64,000 nucleotides of DNA from Sphingomonas parva (ex Maeng et al. 2020) (GTDB lineage Bacteria > Pseudomonadota > Alphaproteobacteria > Sphingomonadales > Sphingomonadaceae), in the NCBI RefSeq assembly GCF_004564275.1, contig NZ_SPDV01000018.1, positions 7,501 to 71,500 of the forward strand. Reading direction: 5' to 3'. This document shows, in pieces, positions 17,844 to 25,552 of the stretch. How positions within the stretch are numbered: position 1 is the first letter of the stretch; each line of letters opens with the position of its first letter. The position numbers were made by a program, and so were the translations under genes. A model generated the notes under the pieces. That model saw only the letters and a list, made by a program, of their open reading frames with translations, did not search any database and had not been told where the DNA came from.

Positions 17844-18326
17844 ATGCTCCGTTCCCATCCGCTGGAAGTGACCTCGTTCGGCGAGCTGACACTTCGCCTC
17901 GGACTCGCCGCCTTGATCGGCCTGCTGCTCGGCCTCGATCGCGAGGTGCGCGGCCATGACGCCGGCATCCGCACCCACGCGCTGGTCGCCCTCTCCTCGG
18001 CGATGATCATGGTCTCCTCGCTGCTGCTCTATACCGAGATGCGCACCGAAGGCGGCGACGGTCCCGACCCGCTGCGTGCTGTGCAGGGGCTCGCCCAGTC
18101 GATCGGCTTCATTGCCGCAGGGTTGATCTTCGTGCGCGGCGGCGCGGTGCGGAACATGACAACGGCGGCGAACATCTGGATCGCGGCGTCCGTCGGGATC
18201 GCCTGCGGCTGCGGCCAATATGGCGTCGTATTGGTCGGCGGCGGCCTCGCCCTGGTCCTCGTCACCGGCCTCAGGCTGTTCGAGCGCTTCCTACCCTCGG
18301 AGCGGATCTCCGACAAACCGGACTGA
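17844..18326 (+). CDS. MgtC/SapB family membrane protein
   Basis: A 160-aa inner-membrane protein with four to five hydrophobic segments. The MgtC signature is clear: LRLGLAALIGLLLGLDREVRGHDAGIRTHALVALSSAMIMV, and FIAAGLIFVRGGAVRNMTTAANIWIAASVGIACGCGQY. Family members are linked to low-Mg2+ survival and ATP-synthase inhibition in Salmonella; this short version lacks the C-terminal ACT-like domain and its role is not established. An inverted repeat GAGCCGG/CCGGCTC (17800-17825) lies just upstream of the gene. Confidence 0.9.
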   Translation: MLRSHPLEVTSFGELTLRLGLAALIGLLLGLDREVRGHDAGIRTHALVALSSAMIMVSSLLLYTEMRTEGGDGPDPLRAVQGLAQSIGFIAAGLIFVRGGAVRNMTTAANIWIAASVGIACGCGQYGVVLVGGGLALVLVTGLRLFERFLPSERISDKPD

Positions 18327-18483
18327 TCTGGTTGCATTTCAAGACTTGATCCCCATCTCGAGCGCGGCGCGAGGATTTCGCGCTGGTGTTCTTTCTTCCG
18401 GAGACGTAATGGCGCGCGACCGATCGCCGCCTCTCCGGGGGGAGCATGCGCGACCTGGAACCAACGACATTACCGGTGCAATC

Positions 18484-18645
18484 ATGAAGTGGCTGAAGAA
18501 GCTCAACAATCCGTTCCTTCTCGGGCTCCAGGGCTTCGTCGCCGGGGCATTGCTGTTCTTCGCCACCCACCCCGGCGCCGCGGATTCGATCGTCGACCGC
18601 GATGCGTCGCCGGCGACGCAGCAGCAGGCGCGCCAAGCCGCTTGA
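18484..18645 (+). CDS. small single-helix membrane protein
   Basis: A 53-aa protein: basic start MKWLKKLNN, one hydrophobic helix (~10-30, FLLGLQGFVAGALLFFATH), then a polar tail rich in Ala/Gln (PATQQQARQAA). I do not recognise it. Start choice is uncertain: the ATG at 18484 gives a membrane-protein-like N-terminus but lacks a good ribosome site, whereas an in-frame ATG at 18409 has GGAG 6 bp upstream and would add 25 polar residues. Confidence 0.6.
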   Translation: MKWLKKLNNPFLLGLQGFVAGALLFFATHPGAADSIVDRDASPATQQQARQAA

Positions 18646-18677
18646 ACCGCCCGCCTGCGGGGCTATAGCTGGCCGGC

Positions 18678-19340
18678 ATGGTTCGCTTTTCGTTCTCAGG
18701 CACCGAATTGATGCCGCTTCCGCAGGGAGCGCTCTACTGGCCCGCGCGCCGGGCCCTGCTCGTTGCCGATCTGCATCTCGAGAAAGCGAGCTGGTTCGCC
18801 CGGCTCGGCCAGATGCTGCCGCCTTATGATTCGTTGGCGACACTCTCCGATCTGACCGCGCTCACCGTCTCCACCGGCGCCGAGGAGATCTGGTGCCTGG
18901 GGGACAGCTTTCACGACCGCAATGGCTGCGACCGCCTGCCCGTCCGCGCGCGGGAGATGCTCGCGGCGCTGACCAGCGCGACCCGGTGGACATGGATCAC
19001 CGGCAACCACGATCCCGGAATCGCCGACCATTGCGGCGGCGACATCGTCGAAGAGGCTGAGGTCGACGGTTTGCTCCTTCGCCACGAGGCCGATCCCGCC
19101 GAGACGCGGCCCGAGCTCTCCGGACACTTTCACCCCAAGCTGCGGATCAACCTGCGCGGGCGCCAGGTGTCGCGCCGCTGCTTCGTCGCGGCGGACCGCA
19201 AGCTGATCCTCCCCGCTTTCGGCTCCCTGACAGGCGGCCTCGACGCCGCGCATCCGGAGATTGTCCGCGCCGTCGGGACACGTGCGGAAGCGCTGGTCCC
19301 GGTCGCCGACCGGCTCCTGCGCTTCCCGCTGGCGGCCTAG
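18678..19340 (+). CDS. pdeM: PdeM-type metallophosphoesterase (DNA-repair-associated endonuclease)
   Basis: A 220-aa calcineurin-like phosphoesterase matching the ligase-associated DNA-damage-response endonuclease PdeM. Metal-binding motifs in order: VADLHLEKASWFA (D-x-H), CLGDSFHDRNG (GDxxxD), WITGNHDPGI (GNHD), and SGHFHPKLRINLRGR (GHxH). LPPYDSLATL is also typical. In many alphaproteobacteria pdeM sits with lhr-type helicase, exonuclease and ligase genes; here it is alone, convergent with msrB, so either those partners are elsewhere or it acts independently. Confidence 0.88.
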   Translation: MVRFSFSGTELMPLPQGALYWPARRALLVADLHLEKASWFARLGQMLPPYDSLATLSDLTALTVSTGAEEIWCLGDSFHDRNGCDRLPVRAREMLAALTSATRWTWITGNHDPGIADHCGGDIVEEAEVDGLLLRHEADPAETRPELSGHFHPKLRINLRGRQVSRRCFVAADRKLILPAFGSLTGGLDAAHPEIVRAVGTRAEALVPVADRLLRFPLAA

Positions 19341-19347
19341 GCGCTGC

Positions 19348-19842
19348 TCAGGCCGGCCTGAAGGTCAGCGCCGCGCCATTCATGCAATAGCGCTTTCCGG
19401 TCGGCTGCGGGCCGTCGTCGAAGACATGGCCGAGGTGGCTGCCGCAGCGCCGGCAATGCACCTCCGTGCGGCGCATGAACAGGCTATCGTCCGGCCGCGT
19501 GCCCACGGCGTTCGGCAGCGGCCGCGTGAAGCTGGGCCAGCCGGTGCCGCTCTCGAACTTGTCGCGCGAGGCGTAGAGCGGCAGGGCGCAGCCGGCGCAG
19601 AGAAAGGTGCCGGTGCGCTTCTCGTGGTTCAGCGGGCTCGATCCGGAGCGCTCCGTGTCGCCTTGGCGAAGCACGCGGTAGCGCTCCGGGGCGAGGCGCC
19701 TGCGCCACTCGGCGTCGGAGAACGCCACCTCATAGGTACCGCGCGGCGCCGCATCGCCCCTGCGCCCAACCCACCAGAGCCCCAGCCCGCCGACCACGAG
19801 CACGCTTGTGCTGCCCAGCACGCTTCGCCTGCCGATCTTCAT
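19348..19842 (-). CDS. msrB: peptide-methionine (R)-S-oxide reductase, exported
   Basis: Repairs methionine-R-sulfoxide in proteins. The 164-aa protein has both zinc CxxC pairs (CAGC and CRRC), TGWPSFTRP and the catalytic cysteine in RYCMNGAALTF. Its N-terminus MKIGRRSVLGSTSVLVVGGLGLW is a twin-arginine-like signal, so it should act in the periplasm rather than the cytoplasm. EVHCRRCGSHLGHVFDDGP is the family core. The start overlaps the stop of the PabB-PabC gene as ATGA, an unexpected pairing of folate synthesis and oxidative repair. Confidence 0.93.
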   Translation of the reverse strand: MKIGRRSVLGSTSVLVVGGLGLWWVGRRGDAAPRGTYEVAFSDAEWRRRLAPERYRVLRQGDTERSGSSPLNHEKRTGTFLCAGCALPLYASRDKFESGTGWPSFTRPLPNAVGTRPDDSLFMRRTEVHCRRCGSHLGHVFDDGPQPTGKRYCMNGAALTFRPA

Positions 19843-21611
19843 GGCGTCACCTCCGCATCCAGCAGCCGCGCGGCGATCAGCCCGCGGACGGAGTTCCCGA
19901 TGTAGAAACCATGGCTGAGATCGTGATGCGTGAGCTCGCCTTCAACCGCCTCGCCTTCCTCGATCAGCGTCTCGCGAAGAATTCCGGGGAGCAGCCCGCG
20001 TGCGGCCGGAGGCGTCACCAGCCGGCCGTCGCGCTCGACGAAGACGCTGGTGAAGCTCCCTTCGGTGACGAAGCCGTCCGGATCGACGAACAGGCACTCG
20101 AACCGGCCGGTCGTCGCGCGCGCCTCGTCGTAAAAGGCCCGATCGCTGGTCTTGTGCCTGAGACGGAAATCGTCGCGGTCGACCGGCAGGGGCAGAAGCG
20201 CCACGGCGACAGGCTCGTCCGGCTCCGCCGGAAGCGCCCGCACCTCGATGGCGATCGCGCCGCTGCGCGAGAGGAGCAGCCGCACCTTGCGCGCCTTGCG
20301 GAGCGGGAAAGTCGCCGCCTGCAGCTCGTTGCGGGCGGCGTGGCGATCGAAGGCGAAGCCCAGAACCTCCGCGCTGTTCTTGATCCGGTTGAGGTGCCGC
20401 TCGAGACCGACCACGCCGTCCTCCGGCTCGAAGCGCATCGTCTCGATCAGGTCGAAGCTCCGGCCGGTCTCCACAAACGCTCCCTTCGCCAGGCACTCGC
20501 GCCATTCGTCGGCCGGCTCGCTGTCGGCGACGATGCCCGATCCAAGACCGATGCGCGCAATGCTTTCGCCAGCGGCGAGCGTCAACGTCCGGATGGCGAC
20601 ATTGAACGCGGCTTCCCCGTCGGGCGCAACCCTTCCGATCGAGCCGGTATAAACGCCCCGCGGCCCCACTTCGGCCCCGCGGATCAGCTCCATCGCCCGG
20701 ATCTTCGGCGCCCCGGTCACCGAGCCGCAGGGAAAGATCGTCTCGAGAAGGGCGACCGGGTCCACGCCGGCCGCGAGCTCGGCGGTGACGGTCGAGGTCA
20801 TCTGGTGGAGCGTCGGATAGGTTTCGACGGCGAAGAGCTCGGGCACCTCGACCGTCCCCGGGATCGCGACGCGGGAGAGATCATTCCTCAGCAGATCGAC
20901 GATCATCAGATTCTCGGCCCTCTGCTTGGGGTCGGCGCGGAGGGTCTCCGGGTCGGCGGAGCGTGGGGCGGTGCCCTTCATCGGGCGGGTGGTCACCCGG
21001 CCGTTACGCGCGGTGAAAAACAGCTCCGGCGACAACGAGAGCAGCCAGTGCGCGCCGGTGAACACCACGCCGCCCCATCCGGCCCGCGCCCGCTGCCGGA
21101 GTGCGGCATAGATGGCGAGCGGATGGCCGGCGGTCGGCACCTCCGCCGGGAAGGTGAGGTTCACCTGATAGACGTCGCCAGCGAAGATCCGCTCGCGGAG
21201 CGCCGCGACCTGGCTCTCATAGACATGGCGGGCGATCAGCGGCCGCGGCGCCCCGGCCCAGGCGCCCGCCGGGTCCGGAAGGAGCGCGCCGGCGTCTACC
21301 TCCTCGCTCTCCTCGAACAGGCCGAACCAGACCAGCGGGGGCGCACCCTCCTCGGCATTGAGGGCGGAGGCGGCCAGCGTGCGTTCGAGCGTCGCCCCGG
21401 CCTCATAGGCGATGAAGCCGGCGGCATGCTCGCCGCGCAGCCGGCCGAGACAGGCCTGCACCGCGTCCGGGCTGCGCGTCTCGATGATCTGCTTTGGGTG
21501 ACGGTAGAGCCGCGCTCTGCCCTCGAACTCGAGGAGCACGAACGGCACGCCGGCTTGCCAGAAGGGCGCGGCGGGCGCATCTGCCGCCCGGGGAGAGAAT
21601 GTCTTGGTCAC
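19839..21611 (-). CDS. pabB: aminodeoxychorismate synthase component I fused to aminodeoxychorismate lyase
   Basis: A two-domain enzyme (590 aa) making p-aminobenzoate for folate. Residues ~100-385 are the chorismate-binding PabB domain (GDVYQVNLTFP, MKGTAPR, NLMIVDLLRNDLSRV, TYPTLHQMTSTV, IFPCGSVTGAPKIRAMELI, GVYTGSIG, GLGSGIVADSEP). From ~395 a class IV PLP fold (PabC-like) follows, with the PLP lysine in RHKTSDRAFY near 487 and VTEGSFTSVFV. The start is uncertain: GTG at 21611 overlaps the divergent sdaA start by 8 bp, and another GTG at 21548 would begin just before the conserved PFVLLEFE. The stop overlaps msrB as ATGA. Confidence 0.92.
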   Translation of the reverse strand: MTKTFSPRAADAPAAPFWQAGVPFVLLEFEGRARLYRHPKQIIETRSPDAVQACLGRLRGEHAAGFIAYEAGATLERTLAASALNAEEGAPPLVWFGLFEESEEVDAGALLPDPAGAWAGAPRPLIARHVYESQVAALRERIFAGDVYQVNLTFPAEVPTAGHPLAIYAALRQRARAGWGGVVFTGAHWLLSLSPELFFTARNGRVTTRPMKGTAPRSADPETLRADPKQRAENLMIVDLLRNDLSRVAIPGTVEVPELFAVETYPTLHQMTSTVTAELAAGVDPVALLETIFPCGSVTGAPKIRAMELIRGAEVGPRGVYTGSIGRVAPDGEAAFNVAIRTLTLAAGESIARIGLGSGIVADSEPADEWRECLAKGAFVETGRSFDLIETMRFEPEDGVVGLERHLNRIKNSAEVLGFAFDRHAARNELQAATFPLRKARKVRLLLSRSGAIAIEVRALPAEPDEPVAVALLPLPVDRDDFRLRHKTSDRAFYDEARATTGRFECLFVDPDGFVTEGSFTSVFVERDGRLVTPPAARGLLPGILRETLIEEGEAVEGELTHHDLSHGFYIGNSVRGLIAARLLDAEVTP

Positions 21612-22983
21612 CAGCGTATTTGATCTCTTCAAGATCGGGGTCGGCCCGTCGAGCTCGCACACGATGGGCCCGATGACCGCCGCGTGCCGCTTTGTCGAGA
21701 CTCTGCAGCGCAAGGGACTGCTCGACCGCACCGCACGAATCGGCGTCGACCTTTACGGTTCGCTGGCGCTGACCGGCAAAGGCCATGCGACCGATCGGGC
21801 GGTGCTGCTCGGCCTCTCCGGCGAGCAGCCCGACCGGGTCGATCCCGACGAGGCCGAGGCAATCGTCGCGCGGATCCGCGAGAGCAAGCGGCTCCGGCTC
21901 GGCGGCGGGCACGAGATCGCTTTCGACGAGGCCGCCGACCTGCGCTTCCTTCAGCGCGAACGGCTGCCCCATCATTCGAACGGCATGCGCTTCACCGCCC
22001 ACGACGCAACCGGCGCCGCGATCGAGACTGCGGTCTATTACTCGACGGGCGGCGGCGCCGTTGTCGACGAGGCGGCGATCGCCCGCAATGCTCCGCCCGA
22101 AGGCGCGTGGGACGTCCCGTTCAACTATCTCTCCGCCGAGGAGCTGCTCGACGTGGCGGAGCGGGAGGGCCTCACCATCGCCGATGTCGCCCGCGCCAAC
22201 GAGCGCGCGGCCCTGTCGGACGAGGAGATCGACACGCGGCTCGGGGCAATCGAGGACGCGATGTCGCGCTGCATCGATCGCGGCATCGGCCAGGATGGGA
22301 TCCTGCCGGGCGGCCTGAAGGTGAAGAGGCGCGCGCCCGGCCTCTACAAACTGCTGCTCGACCGGGCCGAGCGGACGCTCTCCGATCCGCTGACCGTGAT
22401 CGACTGGGTGAACCTCTGGGCGCTGGCGGTGAACGAGGAGAATGCCGCCGGCGGCCGCGTGGTCACCGCCCCCACCAACGGCGCAGCGGGCATCGTGCCG
22501 GCGATCCTGCGCTATTATCAGAGGTTCACGCCGCGCTCGAACGAAGAGGGGGTTCGCACCTTCCTGCTGACCGCGGCGGCGATCGGTTCGCTGTTCAAGG
22601 AGAATGCGTCGATCTCGGGCGCCGAGGTCGGCTGCCAGGGAGAGGTCGGGGTCGCCTGCTCGATGGCCGCGGCGGGGCTGACCGCAGCGCTCGGTGGCAG
22701 CAATCGCCAGATCGAGAACGCCGCCGAGATCGGCATGGAGCACAATCTCGGCCTCACCTGCGATCCGGTCGGCGGGCTCGTCCAGGTGCCTTGCATCGAG
22801 CGCAACGCCGTCGGTGCTATCAAAGCGATTGAGGCCTCCCGACTCGCGCTCGTCGGAGATGGCTCGCACCGCGTCAGCCTCGACCAGGTGATCGAGACGA
22901 TGCGCAAGACCGGCCTCGACATGAACGAGCGCTACAAGGAGACCGCCCAGGGCGGTCTCGCCGTCAACGTCGTCGAGTGCTGA
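21604..22983 (+). CDS. sdaA: L-serine ammonia-lyase (iron-sulfur type)
   Basis: Converts L-serine to pyruvate and ammonia using a 4Fe-4S cluster. Start is TTG at 21604, preceded by GGGAGAG; the N-terminus [23 protein letters not shown] is exactly the family start. Cluster cysteines are seen in [18 protein letters not shown] and [31 protein letters not shown] is also diagnostic. Length 459 aa, single-chain (alpha and beta domains fused). It diverges from the pabB-pabC gene with no spacer, so each gene's promoter must lie inside the other's 5' end. Confidence 0.96.
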   Translation: MVTSVFDLFKIGVGPSSSHTMGPMTAACRFVETLQRKGLLDRTARIGVDLYGSLALTGKGHATDRAVLLGLSGEQPDRVDPDEAEAIVARIRESKRLRLGGGHEIAFDEAADLRFLQRERLPHHSNGMRFTAHDATGAAIETAVYYSTGGGAVVDEAAIARNAPPEGAWDVPFNYLSAEELLDVAEREGLTIADVARANERAALSDEEIDTRLGAIEDAMSRCIDRGIGQDGILPGGLKVKRRAPGLYKLLLDRAERTLSDPLTVIDWVNLWALAVNEENAAGGRVVTAPTNGAAGIVPAILRYYQRFTPRSNEEGVRTFLLTAAAIGSLFKENASISGAEVGCQGEVGVACSMAAAGLTAALGGSNRQIENAAEIGMEHNLGLTCDPVGGLVQVPCIERNAVGAIKAIEASRLALVGDGSHRVSLDQVIETMRKTGLDMNERYKETAQGGLAVNVVEC

Positions 22984-23052
22984 GCCGGCCAGGCTGATCG
23001 GGAAACTCGACGCCCGCCCGGCGTTCACCCGCCTCACACTGGAGGAGGATGC

Positions 23053-23973
23053 ATGGCCGGCGGTTCGAAGAAGGTGGTGTTCGCCGCAGGTGCGGCCAAT
23101 CTCGGCATCGCCGCCGCGAAGTTCGTCGGGGCGGCGCTCACCGGCTCGTCGGCGATGTTCGCCGAAGGCGTCCACAGCCTGGTCGACACGTCGAATCAGG
23201 GCCTCCTCCTTCTCGGCATGAAGCGGTCCCAGAAGCCCGCCGATGCCCGCCATCCGTTCGGCTACAGCCGCGAAATCTACTTCTGGAGCTTCGTCGTCGC
23301 CGTCCTGCTGTTCGCCGCCGGCGGCGCCGTGGCGATTTACGAGGGCATCCACAAGCTGCACGCGCCCGAACCGATCGAGAACCCTGTGGTCAATTACGTC
23401 ATCCTGCTCGTCGCCGTTGCGCTGGAGGCGGGCTCGTTCGTCGTGGCGCTGAAGGAATTCCGGACCGTCACTGGCGGCCGAAACTGGTGGACGGCGATCC
23501 GCGAGGCCAAGGATCCGGTGCTCTACACGGTCTTGTTCGAAGACAGCGCCGCCCTGCTCGGCCTGGTCGTGGCGCTGATCGGCCTCGCCCTCGCCCATCT
23601 GCTCGACCAGCCGGCGCTCGACGGCGTCGCCTCGATCGTAATCGGTGCGATCCTGATCGTCGCCTCGCTGCTGCTTGCGCGCGAGACCATGGGACTGATC
23701 ATCGGCGAATCGGCGATGCCGGCCGTCCTGGCTGACGTCGAGCGGCTGATCCGAGCCGGCGAAGGCGTCGAGACGGTGCGCGACATCAATTCGGTGCATC
23801 TCGGACCGCACGACATCGTCGTGACCGCCGCGGTCGATTTCGACGATCGCCTGACCGCCGGCGACGTCGAGCGGAGCATCGCGGCGATCACCGCGGCGGT
23901 CACCGCCGCCCAGTCCGACGTGAAGCGGGTCTATCTGGCGCCGGTTTCACTGGGAGCGGCCGCCCCCGCCTGA
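23053..23973 (+). CDS. cation diffusion facilitator family transporter
   Basis: A 306-aa inner-membrane divalent-metal exporter (zinc, cobalt, iron or manganese class not determinable). GGAGGAGG precedes the ATG. Six hydrophobic segments are visible; helix 2 carries the metal site in SAMFAEGVHSLVDTSNQGLLLL (H and D), helix 5 the second pair in LFEDSAALLGL. HPFGYSREIYFWSFVVAVLLF is typical of the DUF-like FieF/ZitB-distant branch with a long cytosolic loop. The C-terminal ~95 residues form the cytosolic metallochaperone-like domain (VRDINSVHLGPHDIVVTAAVDFDD). Its last codons overlap the decayed kptA gene on the other strand. Confidence 0.92.
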   Translation: MAGGSKKVVFAAGAANLGIAAAKFVGAALTGSSAMFAEGVHSLVDTSNQGLLLLGMKRSQKPADARHPFGYSREIYFWSFVVAVLLFAAGGAVAIYEGIHKLHAPEPIENPVVNYVILLVAVALEAGSFVVALKEFRTVTGGRNWWTAIREAKDPVLYTVLFEDSAALLGLVVALIGLALAHLLDQPALDGVASIVIGAILIVASLLLARETMGLIIGESAMPAVLADVERLIRAGEGVETVRDINSVHLGPHDIVVTAAVDFDDRLTAGDVERSIAAITAAVTAAQSDVKRVYLAPVSLGAAAPA

Positions 23974-24221
23974 CCGACCGGGGCCCCAGCCCTCAGCAGC
24001 GGCGACGAGGAAGGCCGGCGGCACTCTATCGGTAAGCCACACCCCATCGGAGCTTTGGACGAGCGCCTCCAGGTCGTGCCGCGCGAAAGCGCCGAATCGG
24101 CTCAAGAGCGCCGCGAGCACGTGCTCGACCGCATCCAGCCGTGCGGGTCGAGGGCCAGTCCGCCCGCCTCCGGCTTGTGGCGCAGGATCGGCGCAAGGAT
24201 CCCGCTGGCCCTGGTGCTCAT
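23947..24221 (-). pseudogene. kptA: kptA (RNA 2'-phosphotransferase) remnant, frameshifted and internally deleted
   Basis: From the ATG at 24221 the reading frame gives STRASGILAPILRHKPEAGG-LALDPHGW, matching the KptA/Tpt1 N-terminal domain (ILRHKPEA, GW). At about 24134 the frame breaks; the next frame continues AVEHVLAALLSRFGAFARHDLEALVQSS, the rest of that domain. It then jumps directly to DGVWLTDRVPPAFLVAAAE, which resembles the extreme C-terminus of KptA (NGVWLT...FL). The middle, including the RxxQGHS and HGT catalytic segments, about 100 residues, is absent. The start overlaps the serine hydrolase stop as ATGA, so an intact gene was once co-translated. KptA removes 2'-phosphates from RNA via NAD+. 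Confidence 0.82.
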
Positions 24222-25441
24222 CGCCGCCCACTGCGACGGGCGGCGCCATGGAGCCTCGCCGCCAGCCACTCCTCGATGGCGCGATAGGAGGAGCGGCCGC
24301 GCGGCGCATCCTCGTCCACGCCGGTCGCGAAATAGGCGATGCCGCGGCCGCTGCGCGGGTCGATCCACAGGCCCGAGCGGACACGATAGGCGTCGCCGGC
24401 ATGGCCGAAGCGGATCCGCCCGTCACCGAATGGATCGTCGCTGGGGACGCAGGACGCGAGACGCTGCACGGCGAGGCCGTAGCCGCAATAGAAGCCTTCC
24501 TCCGTTACCCCGTTGGCGCCGTCGAAGCGCCAATGCTCCTTCGTCATGGTCGCGAGGCTGCCGGGTGAGAGAAAGGTCGTGCCGTCGGGCAGGCGCCCCT
24601 CGCGGAGCAGCAGCTGCCCCACCTTGGCCAGGTCCGCGGCCGAGATCCTCAGCCCGCCCTGCGGCGAAAAGACCGCGCCGTTGATTCCTGGTCGATAGGC
24701 AGTCCAGTCGCAGCTGCCGTCGTAAGCGGGCGTTACCGGGCATGCAGGCCGTGCGCCCTTCAGGTCATCGCGCAGCACCTCGCCGTCCGGCGTGTAGAGC
24801 ACCACCGCCCGGGCGATCGCGCCATCGGAGCAGCTCGCCCAATTGTAGCAGCCGTCGATACCGAGCGGCTCGAGCACCAGCCGCTGCATCAGCAGATCGA
24901 AGCGCTCACCCGATGCCTTTTCCATCACTGTGGCGACGACCGGGAAGTTGAGGTTCGAATAGCGGAAGAAGGTGCCCGGCGGGTGCTCGGGATCGAAGGC
25001 CTCGGGGTCGGCAACGGCCCGCTCGACGATCGCATCGAGCGGCAACGCGTAATCGACCTCGTCACGCAGGCTCGAGCGGTGCGACAGCAGCAGGCGCAAC
25101 GTGATCGGCTGGGCCGGGAAGGCCGGGTTGCGGAGCGGCCAGCCCAGCCAATCGGAGACGTCTCGGTCGAGATCGAGCTGGCCGCCCTCCACCATTCGCA
25201 TGACGCCTAGGGCCACCAGCAATTTGCTGATCGAGGCGATCCGCACCGGATCCTCGACCGACAGCGCACGGCCGGCCGCCCGATCGGCGAGACCCTGCGC
25301 ACCGGTTTCGAGGACGCCGGCCCGGTCGAAGATGACGAAGGCGTGCGCGCCATGGGCGGGCGCCATATCCGCGGCGGGCCGGTACGGCGCCGCGGCACAG
25401 CCGGCGAGGGCGAGGAGGGCGAGAAGGGCGAACCACTTCAT
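24218..25441 (-). CDS. beta-lactamase-fold serine hydrolase lipoprotein
   Basis: A 407-aa class C beta-lactamase/DD-peptidase-like protein. The ATG at 25441 gives a lipoprotein signal with lipobox LALAGC (Cys15), so it is membrane-anchored in the periplasm. The catalytic S-x-x-K is SISK at ~70-73; the second motif Y-x-N appears as RYSNLNF (~164). LLLSHRSSLRDEV and PGTFFRYSNLNF are typical of the esterase/peptidase branch (COG1680). C-terminal FGHAGDAYRVRSGLWIDPRSGRGIAYF holds the HxG equivalent. True beta-lactamase activity is unlikely; peptide or ester cleavage is more probable. Confidence 0.9.
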   Translation of the reverse strand: MKWFALLALLALAGCAAAPYRPAADMAPAHGAHAFVIFDRAGVLETGAQGLADRAAGRALSVEDPVRIASISKLLVALGVMRMVEGGQLDLDRDVSDWLGWPLRNPAFPAQPITLRLLLSHRSSLRDEVDYALPLDAIVERAVADPEAFDPEHPPGTFFRYSNLNFPVVATVMEKASGERFDLLMQRLVLEPLGIDGCYNWASCSDGAIARAVVLYTPDGEVLRDDLKGARPACPVTPAYDGSCDWTAYRPGINGAVFSPQGGLRISAADLAKVGQLLLREGRLPDGTTFLSPGSLATMTKEHWRFDGANGVTEEGFYCGYGLAVQRLASCVPSDDPFGDGRIRFGHAGDAYRVRSGLWIDPRSGRGIAYFATGVDEDAPRGRSSYRAIEEWLAARLHGAARRSGRR

Positions 25442-25552
25442 CGGCGGGAGCCTAGCGGGGGCAGGCAAGTTCGCAAGCGCGGACCAGCGGCTAGGCTTTC
25501 CGCGCCCCGCTGCGCCTGCCATGGTCGCGCGACAGTCACGCCCGGAGTTCCC

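Noticed and set aside
21403-23811. 802-codon open frame on the minus strand across sdaA and the cation transporter gene
   Set aside because: Its translation is Arg/Asp/Gly-rich without domain motifs and lies opposite two genes with clear catalytic signatures; long antisense frames are common at this GC content.
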